Below are positions 9,096 through 17,848 of a DNA stretch of 64,000 bases, one piece after another (within the stretch, counting starts at the first letter, position 1; every line of letters begins with the position of its first letter). Position numbers and translations under genes: made by a program. The notes under the pieces were generated by a model. That model was not told the origin of the DNA and made no database searches. It saw only the letters and a program-made list of their open reading frames with translations. The stretch is from Flavobacterium sp. SUN052 (GTDB taxonomy: Bacteria; Bacteroidota; Bacteroidia; Flavobacteriales; Flavobacteriaceae). The stretch lies in the NCBI RefSeq assembly GCF_028867935.1, contig NZ_JAPQNS010000022.1, positions 10,526-74,525 on the forward strand. Direction: 5' to 3'.

Positions 9096-9571
9096 GGCTT
9101 TGCTGATTGGCGGTACTTTTCGTTGACCCGGTCATACAGAGCCGGGGGCACTTTCGAATCGGAAGTCGGTTTCTGGGGTTGAGGTTTCACCCAATCCAGA
9201 TAGCCCTTACCCCAAGCATAGGCGAGGCCCACCGCCAACAGCACCACAAAGAGGGTAGCTTCGGTAAGCGCAAACCAGCCCCAACGACCATTCGTTTCAG
9301 CCAGCAATGCGCGCTGTCCAAACACGGTAGCCCAAGGGAACAGAAACACCAATTCGACGTCGAATAATACGAAAATTAAAGCCACAACATAAAATCGGGC
9401 ATTGAATTGTACGCTGGCGTTGCCAACTGGCTCCTCTCCCGACTCGTAAGTACTCAACTTATCTGCATTGGGTCGACTTGGGCGCAATAAGCTGGCCACG
9501 AACAGCACTCCGCCAATGAAGGCAAAGGCCGCCACGATGAACAGAAAGATGATACCGAAGTCGGAGAGCAT
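9092..9571 (-). CDS. nuoA: NADH-quinone oxidoreductase subunit A
   Basis: 159 residues; a three-helix membrane subunit of complex I at the junction of peripheral and membrane arms. Seen are helix 1 ([20 protein letters not shown]), the conserved loop [20 protein letters not shown] and the acidic helix [18 protein letters not shown]. The C-terminal tail of ~35 residues ([15 protein letters not shown]) is longer than in many NuoA proteins. Its ATG lies 4 nt after the stop of a PorT-like gene, so it is probably co-transcribed with it. Confidence 0.95.
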   Translation of the reverse strand: MLSDFGIIFLFIVAAFAFIGGVLFVASLLRPSRPNADKLSTYESGEEPVGNASVQFNARFYVVALIFVLFDVELVFLFPWATVFGQRALLAETNGRWGWFALTEATLFVVLLAVGLAYAWGKGYLDWVKPQPQKPTSDSKVPPALYDRVNEKYRQSAKP

Positions 9572-9575
9572 GAGG

Positions 9576-10184
9576 CTATTTCTTCTTTTTGTAGAAATTG
9601 TATACCATCGATAGTTGCAACACCTGGTTGCGGTAGTTAACCGCTAACGCTGGATCAGAAGGTGGAGCTACATTGTTGAGGCCGTGAATGTAGCGAAGGT
9701 GCAAACTAAATTTGTCAAGCATATCCAGAAAATCGTAGTGCGCACCAAATACGATTCCAACATCATTACGCTTCCCCGGACCCGTTGCGGTGCCACTGTT
9801 GAGCGCGTAGCTGAATTCGGGCCCGACCTGAAGCGTAATACCTTCCGTCGGAATGTAACCTAGCAAAAGTGGGACGCTGATGTATGCGTAGTTGTTTTTG
9901 GTAGTCACTTTACCACCAACCCGCACAGCCTGAAACGTGCCCCCTTTAGCGCTGTAAAGCAATTCGGGCTGCACCACAAACCGGTTGTATCGAAACCGGT
10001 ACATACCCCCTAGATGGTAGTCGATTTTCTGTTTCGGAATATTAGGTGTAATGCCTGATACCGTTAAACGGGTAAGTGATGGCCCAATTTTAATACCAAA
10101 ATGGCTGGAAATTTTTGCCTCCTGGGCAACCGACAGGAATGGGCAGGCAAGCAAAAAGAAGACGAAAAGTCGAGATATGCGCAT
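9576..10184 (-). CDS. PorT-like outer-membrane beta-barrel protein
   Basis: 202 residues with a signal peptide ([20 protein letters not shown]). The mature part alternates short hydrophobic/aromatic strands and polar turns: [50 protein letters not shown] and [10 protein letters not shown], ending in [11 protein letters not shown]. This pattern fits the 8-strand porin-like PorT family (outer membrane protein beta-barrel domain), abundant in Bacteroidota. Members include PorT of type IX secretion, but most are of unknown function; nothing here ties this one to secretion. Its stop lies 4 nt before nuoA. Confidence 0.8.
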   Translation of the reverse strand: MRISRLFVFFLLACPFLSVAQEAKISSHFGIKIGPSLTRLTVSGITPNIPKQKIDYHLGGMYRFRYNRFVVQPELLYSAKGGTFQAVRVGGKVTTKNNYAYISVPLLLGYIPTEGITLQVGPEFSYALNSGTATGPGKRNDVGIVFGAHYDFLDMLDKFSLHLRYIHGLNNVAPPSDPALAVNYRNQVLQLSMVYNFYKKKK

Positions 10185-10267
10185 GAAAACAGGATTTGTC
10201 CGCTTAGCGGGAAAGGCAACGTACCTTTCTGTAACGTGAAGTCGAGCGCAAAATTGGTTAAAAAAAC

Positions 10268-10825
10268 TTAATTCAAACGAGGATCGACTGGGTAGTTGGC
10301 CATTGCCTTAAACTCGCCCCCCATGCTTTTAAGCACACCACGCCAAAATTGGTCGGCGGGCGTCTCGAAAAGAAATTCCGCTTCGCTCTTGGCAATGATC
10401 CAGGCTTTCTCGGCTAACTCGCTATCCAGCTGACCCTCGTTCCAGCCCGAATAACCCACAAAAAAACGAATGTCAGCCTCAGGTAGGGTGCCAATATTGA
10501 CGGCTTGTTTTACCTGTTCAAAATTGCCACTCCAGTATAACCCTTCTCCTACTCGGATTGACCCGTCGATCAAATCGGGACGGCGGTGCAGATAATGAAG
10601 CGTATTTTGCTGAACAGGGCCACCCAAAAACAGTGGATAATCAGCATATACATCCTCAATAACGTCGCTCAGATGCAGGTTAGTTGTTTGATTCAGAACC
10701 AAGCCAAAAGTTCCCTCGCTACTATGCTCGCACACCAAGACTACACTCCGCTCAAAATTAGTGTCGCTGAGATAGGGTTCGGCAATCAATAGACTTCCGT
10801 TAGTTACAGTTGATGTCTTTTTCAT
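10268..10825 (-). CDS. YqgE/AlgH family protein
   Basis: 185 residues, the usual length for UPF0301/YqgE. Typical features are GSLLIAEPYLSDTNFERSVV near the N-terminus, GTFGLVLNQTT, PLFLGGPVQQNTLHYLHRRPD and the downstream FFVGYSGWNEGQLDSEL. The family adopts a compact cytoplasmic fold; AlgH influences alginate regulation in Pseudomonas, but the biochemical role is unknown. It stands alone between the PorT-like gene and folK on the same strand, with short spacers. Confidence 0.92.
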   Translation of the reverse strand: MKKTSTVTNGSLLIAEPYLSDTNFERSVVLVCEHSSEGTFGLVLNQTTNLHLSDVIEDVYADYPLFLGGPVQQNTLHYLHRRPDLIDGSIRVGEGLYWSGNFEQVKQAVNIGTLPEADIRFFVGYSGWNEGQLDSELAEKAWIIAKSEAEFLFETPADQFWRGVLKSMGGEFKAMANYPVDPRLN

Positions 10826-10892
10826 GGTTCGAGCGGTCTAATGCGTAAACTACGAAAAACCCCGATATTGGGTTTTTGAAAAAAACGAAAAT

Positions 10893-11384
10893 TTAGCCAA
10901 CGCTCGTATCAAATGGCTTTACAAGGCCTAAATCTCTACAATCCCGTAGCATTTTGGCATTAGTCTTTCCAAGTACTGGGTGCACAAAATCCGGCGCAAT
11001 CTCACACAAAGGCACCAGCACAAACCGCCGTTCGTACAGGAGTGGGTGGGGCAGCGTCAGTCGTTCCGTTTGCAGAATAAGATCGTCGTAATAAAGTAAA
11101 TCAATATCGATCAAACGTGCCCCCCAACGATCGAGCCGAACCCGGCCAAGGCTCTGTTCAATTGACTGGGTGTGGGTTAGAACATCCTCAGGGGAGAAAG
11201 TTGTCTGAAGTTCCAGAACTTGATTCAGATAGGGCGGTTGGTCGGTGACTCCCCAGGGAGATGTTTCGTACAGCATCGACTCATTCACTAATGCACCCAC
11301 CGACGCGATCAACTGCTTTTTAGCTTGTTCCAGCGTCTGGAAACGATCGCCGAGGTTAGCGCCGAGCAGGAGGAACAGCCGCAT
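10893..11384 (-). CDS. folK: 2-amino-4-hydroxy-6-hydroxymethyldihydropteridine diphosphokinase
   Basis: 163 residues, normal for HPPK. It transfers pyrophosphate from ATP to 6-hydroxymethyl-7,8-dihydropterin in folate synthesis. Seen are FLLLGANLGDR at the N-terminus, YETSPWGVTDQPPYLNQV, the signature RWGARLIDIDLLYYDD (with the Mg-binding Asp pair in DID) and LPHPLLYERRFVLVPL. The first 29 nt overlap the 3' end of the preceding same-strand TspO-like membrane-protein gene, indicating coupled expression. Confidence 0.95.
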   Translation of the reverse strand: MRLFLLLGANLGDRFQTLEQAKKQLIASVGALVNESMLYETSPWGVTDQPPYLNQVLELQTTFSPEDVLTHTQSIEQSLGRVRLDRWGARLIDIDLLYYDDLILQTERLTLPHPLLYERRFVLVPLCEIAPDFVHPVLGKTNAKMLRDCRDLGLVKPFDTSVG

Positions 11385-12135
11385 AATTCGTATTTTGAGT
11401 CAACAGAGCAAAACCGGCCAGTATAACAGCGATTGCGACGCCCGCCCAGGCAAACGAGGGTACATACGCAACATCTTTCTGAGCCACGGCAATGGCAGCA
11501 TACGCCCAGGCAAATACTAATATATACCCTGCACTACGATACCGATTAAACAGAAACACGCCTACCAGAAAAGCGATCACCAGTACAGCGGCTCCCCAAC
11601 CATATTCGGGCAACATACTCAGGTCAAATTCAGTCGCTTTCAAAAAAACTGCCACGTTCAGAATTGTTGCTACTGTAAGCCAGCCGAAGTAGATAGAAAA
11701 AGGGAGTCGTGCCAGCCAGATTTCGCGCCGACGTACAAATTCTCGCCCAATTCGAAGCCGATCCATCACCAACAACAGGCTTATGAACATCACCAAAATG
11801 ACCACCAGCGCCAGTCCAATTCGATCATTATTGAAGATTGGACTCCAGATGGCGTTGCAAAAGGCATTTAGAATTACCCACGGCCCAGCTGCCCGGAAAC
11901 GTGGATTTTCACGCTGAGAGGGTAAGGCTTGAAAAACGGCGAAGGCAAGAAGGCCCAGAAAAATAACACCCCAAATAGCAAACGCGTAACCAGCGGGCGT
12001 AATTAGCGTCTGGTACTTTCGTGAAATGTCAGCGTTGGTTGTTTCTGCAAATACGCGGACATTGGAAAGGTAGTTCATCACGATCAGACTGATGATCGAG
12101 AACACAATAAGAAATTGGCGAAGGCGGTCTGACAT
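11356..12135 (-). CDS. TspO/MBR-like polytopic membrane protein
   Basis: 259 residues with about seven hydrophobic segments. TPAGYAFAIWGVIFLGLLAF, AIWSPIFNND and PFSIYFGWLTVATILNVA resemble the tryptophan-containing helices of the TspO/peripheral benzodiazepine receptor superfamily; proteins of this longer type are usually annotated as tryptophan-rich sensory protein. TspO proteins bind tetrapyrroles and act in stress signalling, but this longer member lacks a defined role. The 3' end overlaps folK by 29 nt. Assignment to TspO is moderate; a generic membrane protein of unknown function is the alternative. Confidence 0.65.
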   Translation of the reverse strand: MSDRLRQFLIVFSIISLIVMNYLSNVRVFAETTNADISRKYQTLITPAGYAFAIWGVIFLGLLAFAVFQALPSQRENPRFRAAGPWVILNAFCNAIWSPIFNNDRIGLALVVILVMFISLLLVMDRLRIGREFVRRREIWLARLPFSIYFGWLTVATILNVAVFLKATEFDLSMLPEYGWGAAVLVIAFLVGVFLFNRYRSAGYILVFAWAYAAIAVAQKDVAYVPSFAWAGVAIAVILAGFALLTQNTNYAAVPPARR

Positions 12136-12170
12136 GGTGAATAAGGGCGGCTTTGTTACGATAATTCGTT

Positions 12171-12285
12171 GCTGACATAAAAGGCTTCGACTCCGCTCAG
12201 CCTGACAGCCAACTTGATTCTGATTACTTAACCAGTACCAAGGCGAATTGTCAGGCTGAGCGGAGTCGAAGCCCTTCGCGTCAGC
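12171..12285. repeat. Interspersed palindromic element, copy 1
   Basis: Inverted arms beginning GCTGAC and containing GGCTTCGACTCCGCTCAGCC, with a complementary right arm ending GTCAGC. It lies between the TspO-like and PorE-like genes. The same element recurs at 63702-63815 with perfect 36-bp arms. In this copy the segment after GCTGAC is mismatched. It may act as a terminator/RNA stem or be a non-autonomous mobile repeat. Confidence 0.85.
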
Positions 12286-12302
12286 TAATATACACCTAAC
12301 TC

Positions 12303-14303
12303 TTAATACTCTAGAATCTTGAATTCGGTTCGGCGATTGCGCTGATGTTCTTCCTCCGTTTTGGCATTTTTCACAATCAGCACCGTTTCACCATATCCCT
12401 TAGCGGTCATCCGGCTGGCATCAATGCCCTTTGAGACGATGTACTCAACGGCAGACCGGGCGCGGTTTTGCGACAGTTTAAGGTTGTATGAATCCGTGTC
12501 ACGCACGTCGGTGTGCGACCCAAGTTCGATACGGAGCGTTGGGTTATCTTTCAGAACAGTTACCAATTTATCCAGTTCCTGAGCCGCATCGGGGCGGATA
12601 TCAAACTTGTTCAAATCGTAATAAATATTGTCGAGCACGAACGTCTTGTTAAGCTCAACCTTATCTAACAGCAAGGCTACGTTGAATGTAGTATCAGTTT
12701 CAGCTTTTTTCAGGAATACCTGCGGAATGCTGCGTCCCTGCATCGTAAATGGCTCACGACGGGTTAAATAACCCTTCCGTTCAGCTACAATTGAGTATTC
12801 TTTACCCTCTTGTAGTGGATATTTTCCAAATGTACCAGGCCGACCAGTTGTTACTTCAGCCACAGTTTCACCACTGCCTTCCTCAACTATGCGCACCTTT
12901 GCCGAATCCAGAGCTGCGGGGGTTGGTTCGTTGGCCGAAACGGTTCCAGCCAGAAAATAGCGGACAATTTTGGGTGCGTTCGGATTGTTGGGGTTGTTCG
13001 GATCATTAGGGTCCTTCTGAGCGATTGGGGTATCCGTTGGGTTCGTCGAACCGAAGTAATATAGATCGTCGTCACCTTTACCCCCTGCTCGGTTTGAGGC
13101 CAGAAAACCTTTGTCGGTATCCAGCAGCACATAGCCAAAATCATCAGCGGGTGAGTTGATTGGTTGACCCATATTTTCAACCCGAATCACGCCCTGCGAA
13201 CGCGTTGCCACAAACACATCCAGTTTACCTAAACCGGGGTGTCCATCAGACGAAAAATACAGCTTGCCATCGGGAGCTACAAAAGGGAACATCTCGTTAC
13301 CCGGTGTGTTGATGTCGCGGCCCATGTTTACAGGACGAGAGAACCGCCCCGATGCATCCATGTTGGTGCGATACAGGTCGATACCACCAACACTATTGGC
13401 CCGGTTAGATGCAAAATAAAGCGTTTTGCCATCAGCCGAGAATGCTGGTGAACCATCCCAGGCGGTTGAATCGCTGATAGGTAAGCGTTGCGGCTCACTC
13501 CACGTATCGCCAGTCAACCGACTGATATACAAATCAACATCAAGACCACCTTTGCGTTTTCCGTTGTTACCACGCGCAAAGATCATAGCCTTTCCATCTT
13601 TCGTAAACGCAGGCGTTCCTTCGTTCACATCAACCTGAAATACATTATTGCTGAAGGTTTGAGCAGCGTTGCCCGTTTCATCAGGATTCTGATTGAGCTT
13701 CACTCTGTAAAGCCCCAGCATGGGCAAACCGTTGTTTTTATACACAACATCTTTACGCGATGCAGTAAAAATCAACTCCTCACCTCGGATAACCGGCGCG
13801 AACTCCGAACCGGGCGAATTCACGTTCGCCATGTTTTTCAGTACGATGTCGGTTTTTTTTGCCGCAATAGCATCCACCGCCCGGAGCGTTCCGAGCTCCC
13901 GTTGTGCCTTATCGAGGTTTACCTTGTTGGTTGGCTTACTATCCAGATACTGTTGTAGCTGGGTCAGGGCCTCCGCATATTTGCCTTCGGCTTTCAGTGC
14001 GTAGGCATAGTTCAGACGAACATCCGGCTCTATCGTTCCAGCATCGATGGATTTTTGATAAAACGGAGCGGCTTCGGCAAAGCGATTAGAAAGCCGATAC
14101 GCTTCAGCCGTATAATAGTTGAGTCGTTTCGGGTCAATATCGCCCTTGGCTGCTTTATCAAACTGAGTCAGGGCCAGATTATATTCCCCTACGTCGTAAT
14201 GACGAACTCCTTTTTTGTACGCCACCATTGCCGAGTTACAGCCCGAAAGTCCGACTGCCAACCCAAGCATCACAAGCAGTGAAGAGGAAGTACTAATTTT
14301 CAT
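12303..14303 (-). CDS. PorE-like lipoprotein: TPR, beta-propeller, carboxypeptidase-regulatory and OmpA domains
   Basis: 666 residues with a lipobox (LAVGLSGC), so an outer-membrane lipoprotein. Domain order: TPR repeats about 30-130 (YNLALTQFDKAAKGD, YAEALTQLQQYLDSKP); WD40/PD40-like propeller blades about 170-420 (FTKDGKAMIFARG, FSADGKTLYFASNR, VAPDGKLYFSSDG); a carboxypeptidase-regulatory-like beta domain about 445-535; and a C-terminal OmpA peptidoglycan-binding domain (LDNIYYDLNKFDIRPDA, GSHTDVRDTDSYNLKLSQNR). This exact order is that of PorE, an accessory part of the type IX secretion system that links it to peptidoglycan. Paralogues with the same architecture exist in Bacteroidota, so identity as the functional PorE is likely but not certain. 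Confidence 0.85.
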   Translation of the reverse strand: MKISTSSSLLVMLGLAVGLSGCNSAMVAYKKGVRHYDVGEYNLALTQFDKAAKGDIDPKRLNYYTAEAYRLSNRFAEAAPFYQKSIDAGTIEPDVRLNYAYALKAEGKYAEALTQLQQYLDSKPTNKVNLDKAQRELGTLRAVDAIAAKKTDIVLKNMANVNSPGSEFAPVIRGEELIFTASRKDVVYKNNGLPMLGLYRVKLNQNPDETGNAAQTFSNNVFQVDVNEGTPAFTKDGKAMIFARGNNGKRKGGLDVDLYISRLTGDTWSEPQRLPISDSTAWDGSPAFSADGKTLYFASNRANSVGGIDLYRTNMDASGRFSRPVNMGRDINTPGNEMFPFVAPDGKLYFSSDGHPGLGKLDVFVATRSQGVIRVENMGQPINSPADDFGYVLLDTDKGFLASNRAGGKGDDDLYYFGSTNPTDTPIAQKDPNDPNNPNNPNAPKIVRYFLAGTVSANEPTPAALDSAKVRIVEEGSGETVAEVTTGRPGTFGKYPLQEGKEYSIVAERKGYLTRREPFTMQGRSIPQVFLKKAETDTTFNVALLLDKVELNKTFVLDNIYYDLNKFDIRPDAAQELDKLVTVLKDNPTLRIELGSHTDVRDTDSYNLKLSQNRARSAVEYIVSKGIDASRMTAKGYGETVLIVKNAKTEEEHQRNRRTEFKILEY

Positions 14304-14461
14304 GTCGTTTAGAGAAAAAAGCTACCTTTTGCCCAAGGTAAACAAAATTGGACAGATGCGCGGTTCGCCGTCGCGATTTCAGCGCCTTATTTTAAACGAG
14401 AAATAGACGTAGGATATTGGACGCAGGACACTGGATTTTAGCCGTTAATGCATCGAGAAGC

Positions 14462-15001
14462 TTACACCTCTATCATCCGGTCCAACGCTTCCTCAACCGT
14501 ATCGGCCACAATCAGTATATCCCGATTTTCCTGTTTCAAAAACCCGTCTTCAACCATCCGGTCGAGTTGCTTGAGCATTAGATCGTAGTAGCCGTTTGTG
14601 TTGATTACAGCCACAGGGCCGTCGTACAACTTAAGTTGCCGCCAGGCCAGAATCTCGAACAATTCATCGAGCGTGCCGTAACCACCCGCCAAAGCAATGA
14701 CGCCTTTGGCCAGCGTCACCATTTTGAACTTACGCTCATGCATGGTCTCTACAAAATGCAGTTCAGTGAGCGTTTGGTGAGCCACTTCCAGCTCGGCCAG
14801 AAAGTTAGGAATTACCCCGGTCACCTCACCTCCGTTCAGGAGAACAGTACTGGCAACAGTGCCCATCAAGCCAAAACCACCCCCACCGTAAATCAGGCGG
14901 ATGTTACGTTCAGCTAATGCCCGGCCTAGCTCTTCGGCTACTTCTGTATAAATTGGATTGGTTCCGGGACTGGAACCGCAGTAAACAACAAGGCTTTGCA
15001 T
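14462..15001 (-). CDS. LOG family protein (TIGR00730; putative nucleoside 5'-monophosphate phosphoribohydrolase)
   Basis: 179 residues of Rossmann fold. Seen are VVYCGSSPGTNPIY, YGGGGFGLMGTVAS and the active-site region LAGGYGTLDELFEILAWRQ. The family signature is usually PGGxGTxxE; here the Pro is Ala, while the catalytic Glu is kept. LOG proteins release nucleobase from nucleoside monophosphates (cytokinin riboside or AMP/CMP-type substrates). The start lies 3 nt after mpl, so both form an operon; the reason for pairing with cell-wall recycling is unknown. Confidence 0.88.
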   Translation of the reverse strand: MQSLVVYCGSSPGTNPIYTEVAEELGRALAERNIRLIYGGGGFGLMGTVASTVLLNGGEVTGVIPNFLAELEVAHQTLTELHFVETMHERKFKMVTLAKGVIALAGGYGTLDELFEILAWRQLKLYDGPVAVINTNGYYDLMLKQLDRMVEDGFLKQENRDILIVADTVEEALDRMIEV

Positions 15002-15004
15002 AAT

Positions 15005-16369
15005 TTAAACAAGAAATGAATAGTGGCCATTAAGTAATCCTCCAAACGTTCCCGAACTCATTAACAGCATGACACCTACCTGTTCACGTTGAGCATCCAG
15101 AAATGCCTTTAGCTCATCTGTTTCCGTGAAAACATAGAGATTCGGTTGGTCAAAAGCCCCTTTTACATCCTCAATGGAAATGGGTTCAAGGCGTTTGATG
15201 GCTAACGTATGGGTATTGAAATATACCACAGCTACATCGGCGGCTGCCAGTTTGTTTTTGTATTGACTTATAAACTCTTTGTTCAAACTACTAAAAGTGT
15301 GTAGCTCAACAGCTGCCAATAATTTCCGATCGGGAAACTGAGCTTTTACGGCCTCGGTTGTTGCTTCGACCTTGGAGGGTGCGTGAGCAAAATCCCGATA
15401 AACGATCAACTCCGGCGTTTCTGACAATTTTTCGAGCCGCTTCGACGCGCCTTTAAAGCTGCTGATGGCTTCGTAGAACATCGCTTCTGTAATGCCAAGT
15501 CGGTCGCAAACGGCCATGGCACCAGCAATGTTTTTCATATTGTGCTCCCCAAATACCAGCACCGGTATTTCGCTGCCATCTTTGGCAATCAACACGGTTT
15601 TACCATCACGAATCTGGTGCGGATGGATCCCGTAGGGCACTTTCGCCACGTCGGGACGATCTTTTTGACCCACCACATCGAGCATATCGTCAGTTTCGTC
15701 GAAGACCAGTATTCCTCCTCGGGGCATGGCATCAGCCAGCATCTCAAACTGATCAACATACAAATCCCAGGTTGGGTAAATGTTGACGTGATCCCAGGCT
15801 ATACCGCTGATAAGGGCGATATGGGGTTGATAATGAATGAACTTAGGCTTCGAGTCAATGGGTGAAGTTGCGTATTCATCGCCCTCAATCACGACTACTG
15901 GAGCTTCGGACGTTAATTTCACCATCGTCTCGAATCCTTCTACCTGTGCCCCCACCAGATAGTCGAACAGGCGATTGTGAAACTGCAACACATGCATAAT
16001 CATCGAGGTGATAGTCGTTTTGCCGTGACTACCGGCAATCACCACTCGCTGTTTCTGCTGACTTTGCTGGAAAACATATTCAGGGTACGAATAAATGGGA
16101 AGGCCCAGCTCCTGCGCCCGCGCCAACTCAGGGTTGTCTTTGCGGGCGTGCATACCCAGAATCACACACGACAGCCCGCTATGTATTCGATCTGGAAACC
16201 AGCCCATTTCGGTGGGCAATAACCCTTGCTGTTCCAGCCGGGTATACGATGGTTCATAGATTTCGTCGTCGGAACCCGAAATGGTGTGGCCTTGCTTATG
16301 AAGGGCAATGGCCAAATTGTGCATGGCGCTGCCGCCAATAGAAATAAAGTGAATAGCCTGGAGCGTCAT
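15005..16369 (-). CDS. mpl: UDP-N-acetylmuramate:L-Ala-gamma-D-Glu-meso-DAP ligase (murein peptide ligase)
   Basis: 454 residues from ATG 16369 (MTLQAIHFISIGG); the upstream extension lacks family similarity. Mur ligase layout: N-terminal UDP-binding GGSAMHNLAIALHKQGH, central ATP loop IAGSHGKTTITSMIMH, then ALISGIAWDHVN, and C-terminal domain with VYRDFAHAPSKVEATTEAV. Mpl reattaches the recycled tripeptide to UDP-MurNAc in the cytoplasm, saving peptidoglycan pieces. The absence of a free-amino-acid MurC-type start and the FAHAP motif support Mpl over MurC. It is divergent from the deaminase gene at 16453 with an 83-bp shared upstream region, and is followed closely by the LOG gene. Confidence 0.92.
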   Translation of the reverse strand: MTLQAIHFISIGGSAMHNLAIALHKQGHTISGSDDEIYEPSYTRLEQQGLLPTEMGWFPDRIHSGLSCVILGMHARKDNPELARAQELGLPIYSYPEYVFQQSQQKQRVVIAGSHGKTTITSMIMHVLQFHNRLFDYLVGAQVEGFETMVKLTSEAPVVVIEGDEYATSPIDSKPKFIHYQPHIALISGIAWDHVNIYPTWDLYVDQFEMLADAMPRGGILVFDETDDMLDVVGQKDRPDVAKVPYGIHPHQIRDGKTVLIAKDGSEIPVLVFGEHNMKNIAGAMAVCDRLGITEAMFYEAISSFKGASKRLEKLSETPELIVYRDFAHAPSKVEATTEAVKAQFPDRKLLAAVELHTFSSLNKEFISQYKNKLAAADVAVVYFNTHTLAIKRLEPISIEDVKGAFDQPNLYVFTETDELKAFLDAQREQVGVMLLMSSGTFGGLLNGHYSFLV

Positions 16370-16452
16370 GCGCTGGTAATTACATCTGAAAAGTTGGGCA
16401 AAAGTAGGTGTTGTTTTTTGTTTGTGGGCAAAAGGGTAGTTTGCGGCCAATT

Positions 16453-16884
16453 ATGATTTCCGATAACCACAATTTTTTTCTGGATCGCTGCCGGCAGTTA
16501 GCTCTCCAAGCGGCTCAGGCAGGCAACCCGCCCGTCGGTGCCCTAATGGTCCGTCAGGGGCAGATCATCAGCGAAGCGGCTGAAACTGCCCGAACCGAGA
16601 ACGACATCACGGGCCACGCTGAGCTACTTGTTCTTCGTGATGCCGCCCGCCAACTCAACAAAACCGATTTGTCGGATTGTGTACTTTACTCAACGCACGA
16701 ACCGTGTGTGATGTGTGCCTATGCCATTCGGTTTCATCGCATTCCCGAAGTAGTGTTTCAGCATACTGTTACCTGGCTAGGCGGTTACTCGTCGGCCTTT
16801 CCCATTCTGACCACTACCGATGTTCCAGCCCACTGGTCGGAGCCGCCCATAGTTCGTGTTATAGCCGATCCGATTTCCAGCTGA
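16453..16884 (+). CDS. Nucleoside deaminase (CMP/dCMP-type zinc deaminase)
   Basis: 143 residues from ATG 16453 (MISDNHNFF). The zinc site and catalytic Glu are visible as GHAELLVLRDAAR (HAE) and HEPCVMCAYAI (PCxxC). Length and HEPCVMC suit the guanine deaminase/TadA-like nucleoside deaminases rather than cytidine deaminase Cdd. Substrate is undecided (guanine, cytosine or tRNA adenosine). The C-terminal part (WLGGYSSAFPILTT) is less typical of TadA, favouring a free base or nucleoside as substrate. Divergent from mpl. Confidence 0.85.
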   Translation: MISDNHNFFLDRCRQLALQAAQAGNPPVGALMVRQGQIISEAAETARTENDITGHAELLVLRDAARQLNKTDLSDCVLYSTHEPCVMCAYAIRFHRIPEVVFQHTVTWLGGYSSAFPILTTTDVPAHWSEPPIVRVIADPISS

Positions 16885-16944
16885 AAGTGATTCATTTCGT
16901 TGGTTTCTTGGTACTTCGAATCAAGAAATGGTTTTAAATGTTAC

Positions 16945-16965
16945 TACATAACAACTGTCTATGTA
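16945..16965. promoter_or_regulatory. Candidate operator of the toxin-antitoxin pair
   Basis: The inverted repeat TACATA-N9-TATGTA lies about 40 bp upstream of the antitoxin start. Such palindromes are usual autoregulatory sites of toxin-antitoxin operons. Inferred from position and symmetry only. Confidence 0.4.
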
Positions 16966-17005
16966 AAATAGCTTATTTTTAGCATGATCAAAGTTTGTGT
17001 ACACC

Positions 17006-17224
17006 ATGCAATCACTCCTAATTACCCCAAAAGACCAGGCCGAGTTGGATTTGCTCTCTGACTTATTGACGCGACTCAATATTGCTACAACCGTTGTGGA
17101 GAACGACAAGGCTACAGGCTCAGAAAAGAAACCTAACCGGATTCGAGCTTTACGTGGAAGCATCAAAGGTCCGGCAGCTGATAACCTGAACGAACATCTA
17201 AAGAAAATTAGAAACGAGTGGTAA
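17006..17224 (+). CDS. Putative antitoxin of a PIN-domain toxin-antitoxin system
   Basis: 72 residues from ATG 17006 (a GTG three codons upstream is possible). The N-terminal part (LITPKDQAELDLLSDLLTRL) is a predicted helix. The middle is charged and rich in Lys/Arg, and the end GSIKGPAADNLNEHLKKIRNEW resembles the C-terminal toxin-binding tail of small antitoxins next to PIN toxins. It overlaps the toxin gene by 7 nt, the classical order of antitoxin before toxin. No DNA-binding motif of a known class (AbrB, RHH, Phd) is plain. Confidence 0.7.
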   Translation: MQSLLITPKDQAELDLLSDLLTRLNIATTVVENDKATGSEKKPNRIRALRGSIKGPAADNLNEHLKKIRNEW

Positions 17225-17607
17225 AACGGTATTTAATCGACAGTTCGGCAGTCAGTAAATACTTGGAAGAGGTCTTCCCCGAGGCTGGTTTGCGATTTAT
17301 GGATACCCTATTCGACAAGGAAAGCCTTATTTCCGTCATTACTCAAATTGAATTGCTGAGCTGGAATCCTGCTGACGCAGATTTGGAAAGTAAGGTCGCT
17401 GTTTTTATTGAGGATTCAGTTGTCCTTAGTTTATCTGATGCAATTGTGTTAGAAACAATCCGTTTGCGACGGAAGCATAAAATCAAAACACCCGATGCTA
17501 TTATCGCTGCAACTGCGCTCGTAAACAATTTGGTTGTTGTTACCGACAACGAGCGAGATTTTGATAATATCAAAGCTCTAAAATGGGTCAACCCAAACCG
17601 TCTATAA
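17218..17607 (+). CDS. PIN-domain toxin (VapC-like ribonuclease)
   Basis: 129 residues starting with GTG inside the antitoxin 3' end. PIN acidic residues are conserved: Asp in YLIDSSAV, Glu in ITQIELLSW, Asp in KTPDAIIAATAL and Asp in VVTDNERDF. These coordinate Mg for endoribonuclease activity; VapC enzymes cut initiator tRNA or rRNA. The GTG start and overlap suggest reduced, coupled translation. Which RNA it cuts is unknown. In this window the only initiator tRNA gene is the intron-split one at 36972; no link is claimed. Confidence 0.85.
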   Translation: MVKRYLIDSSAVSKYLEEVFPEAGLRFMDTLFDKESLISVITQIELLSWNPADADLESKVAVFIEDSVVLSLSDAIVLETIRLRRKHKIKTPDAIIAATALVNNLVVVTDNERDFDNIKALKWVNPNRL

Positions 17608-17848
17608 TTGAGTTGTTTTCAAACTAATAGAGAACACCTCCACCTCTCTTCTACACTTTCCCCGATTTTCCAGTTTTGGTGAGGACAAGTCGACATAAAT
17701 TTTCTGTTAACACCGAATCAAACCCCCGGTCTTTACGTTCTCTACTTTGCGAATGGGTTATACTTGCAAATGAGTGATTTTTGCGCCATTTTCGCCATCT
17801 TTTTTCTAAATCAACCAACTTCACAAAACCTATGCGCCGGACGAAGGG

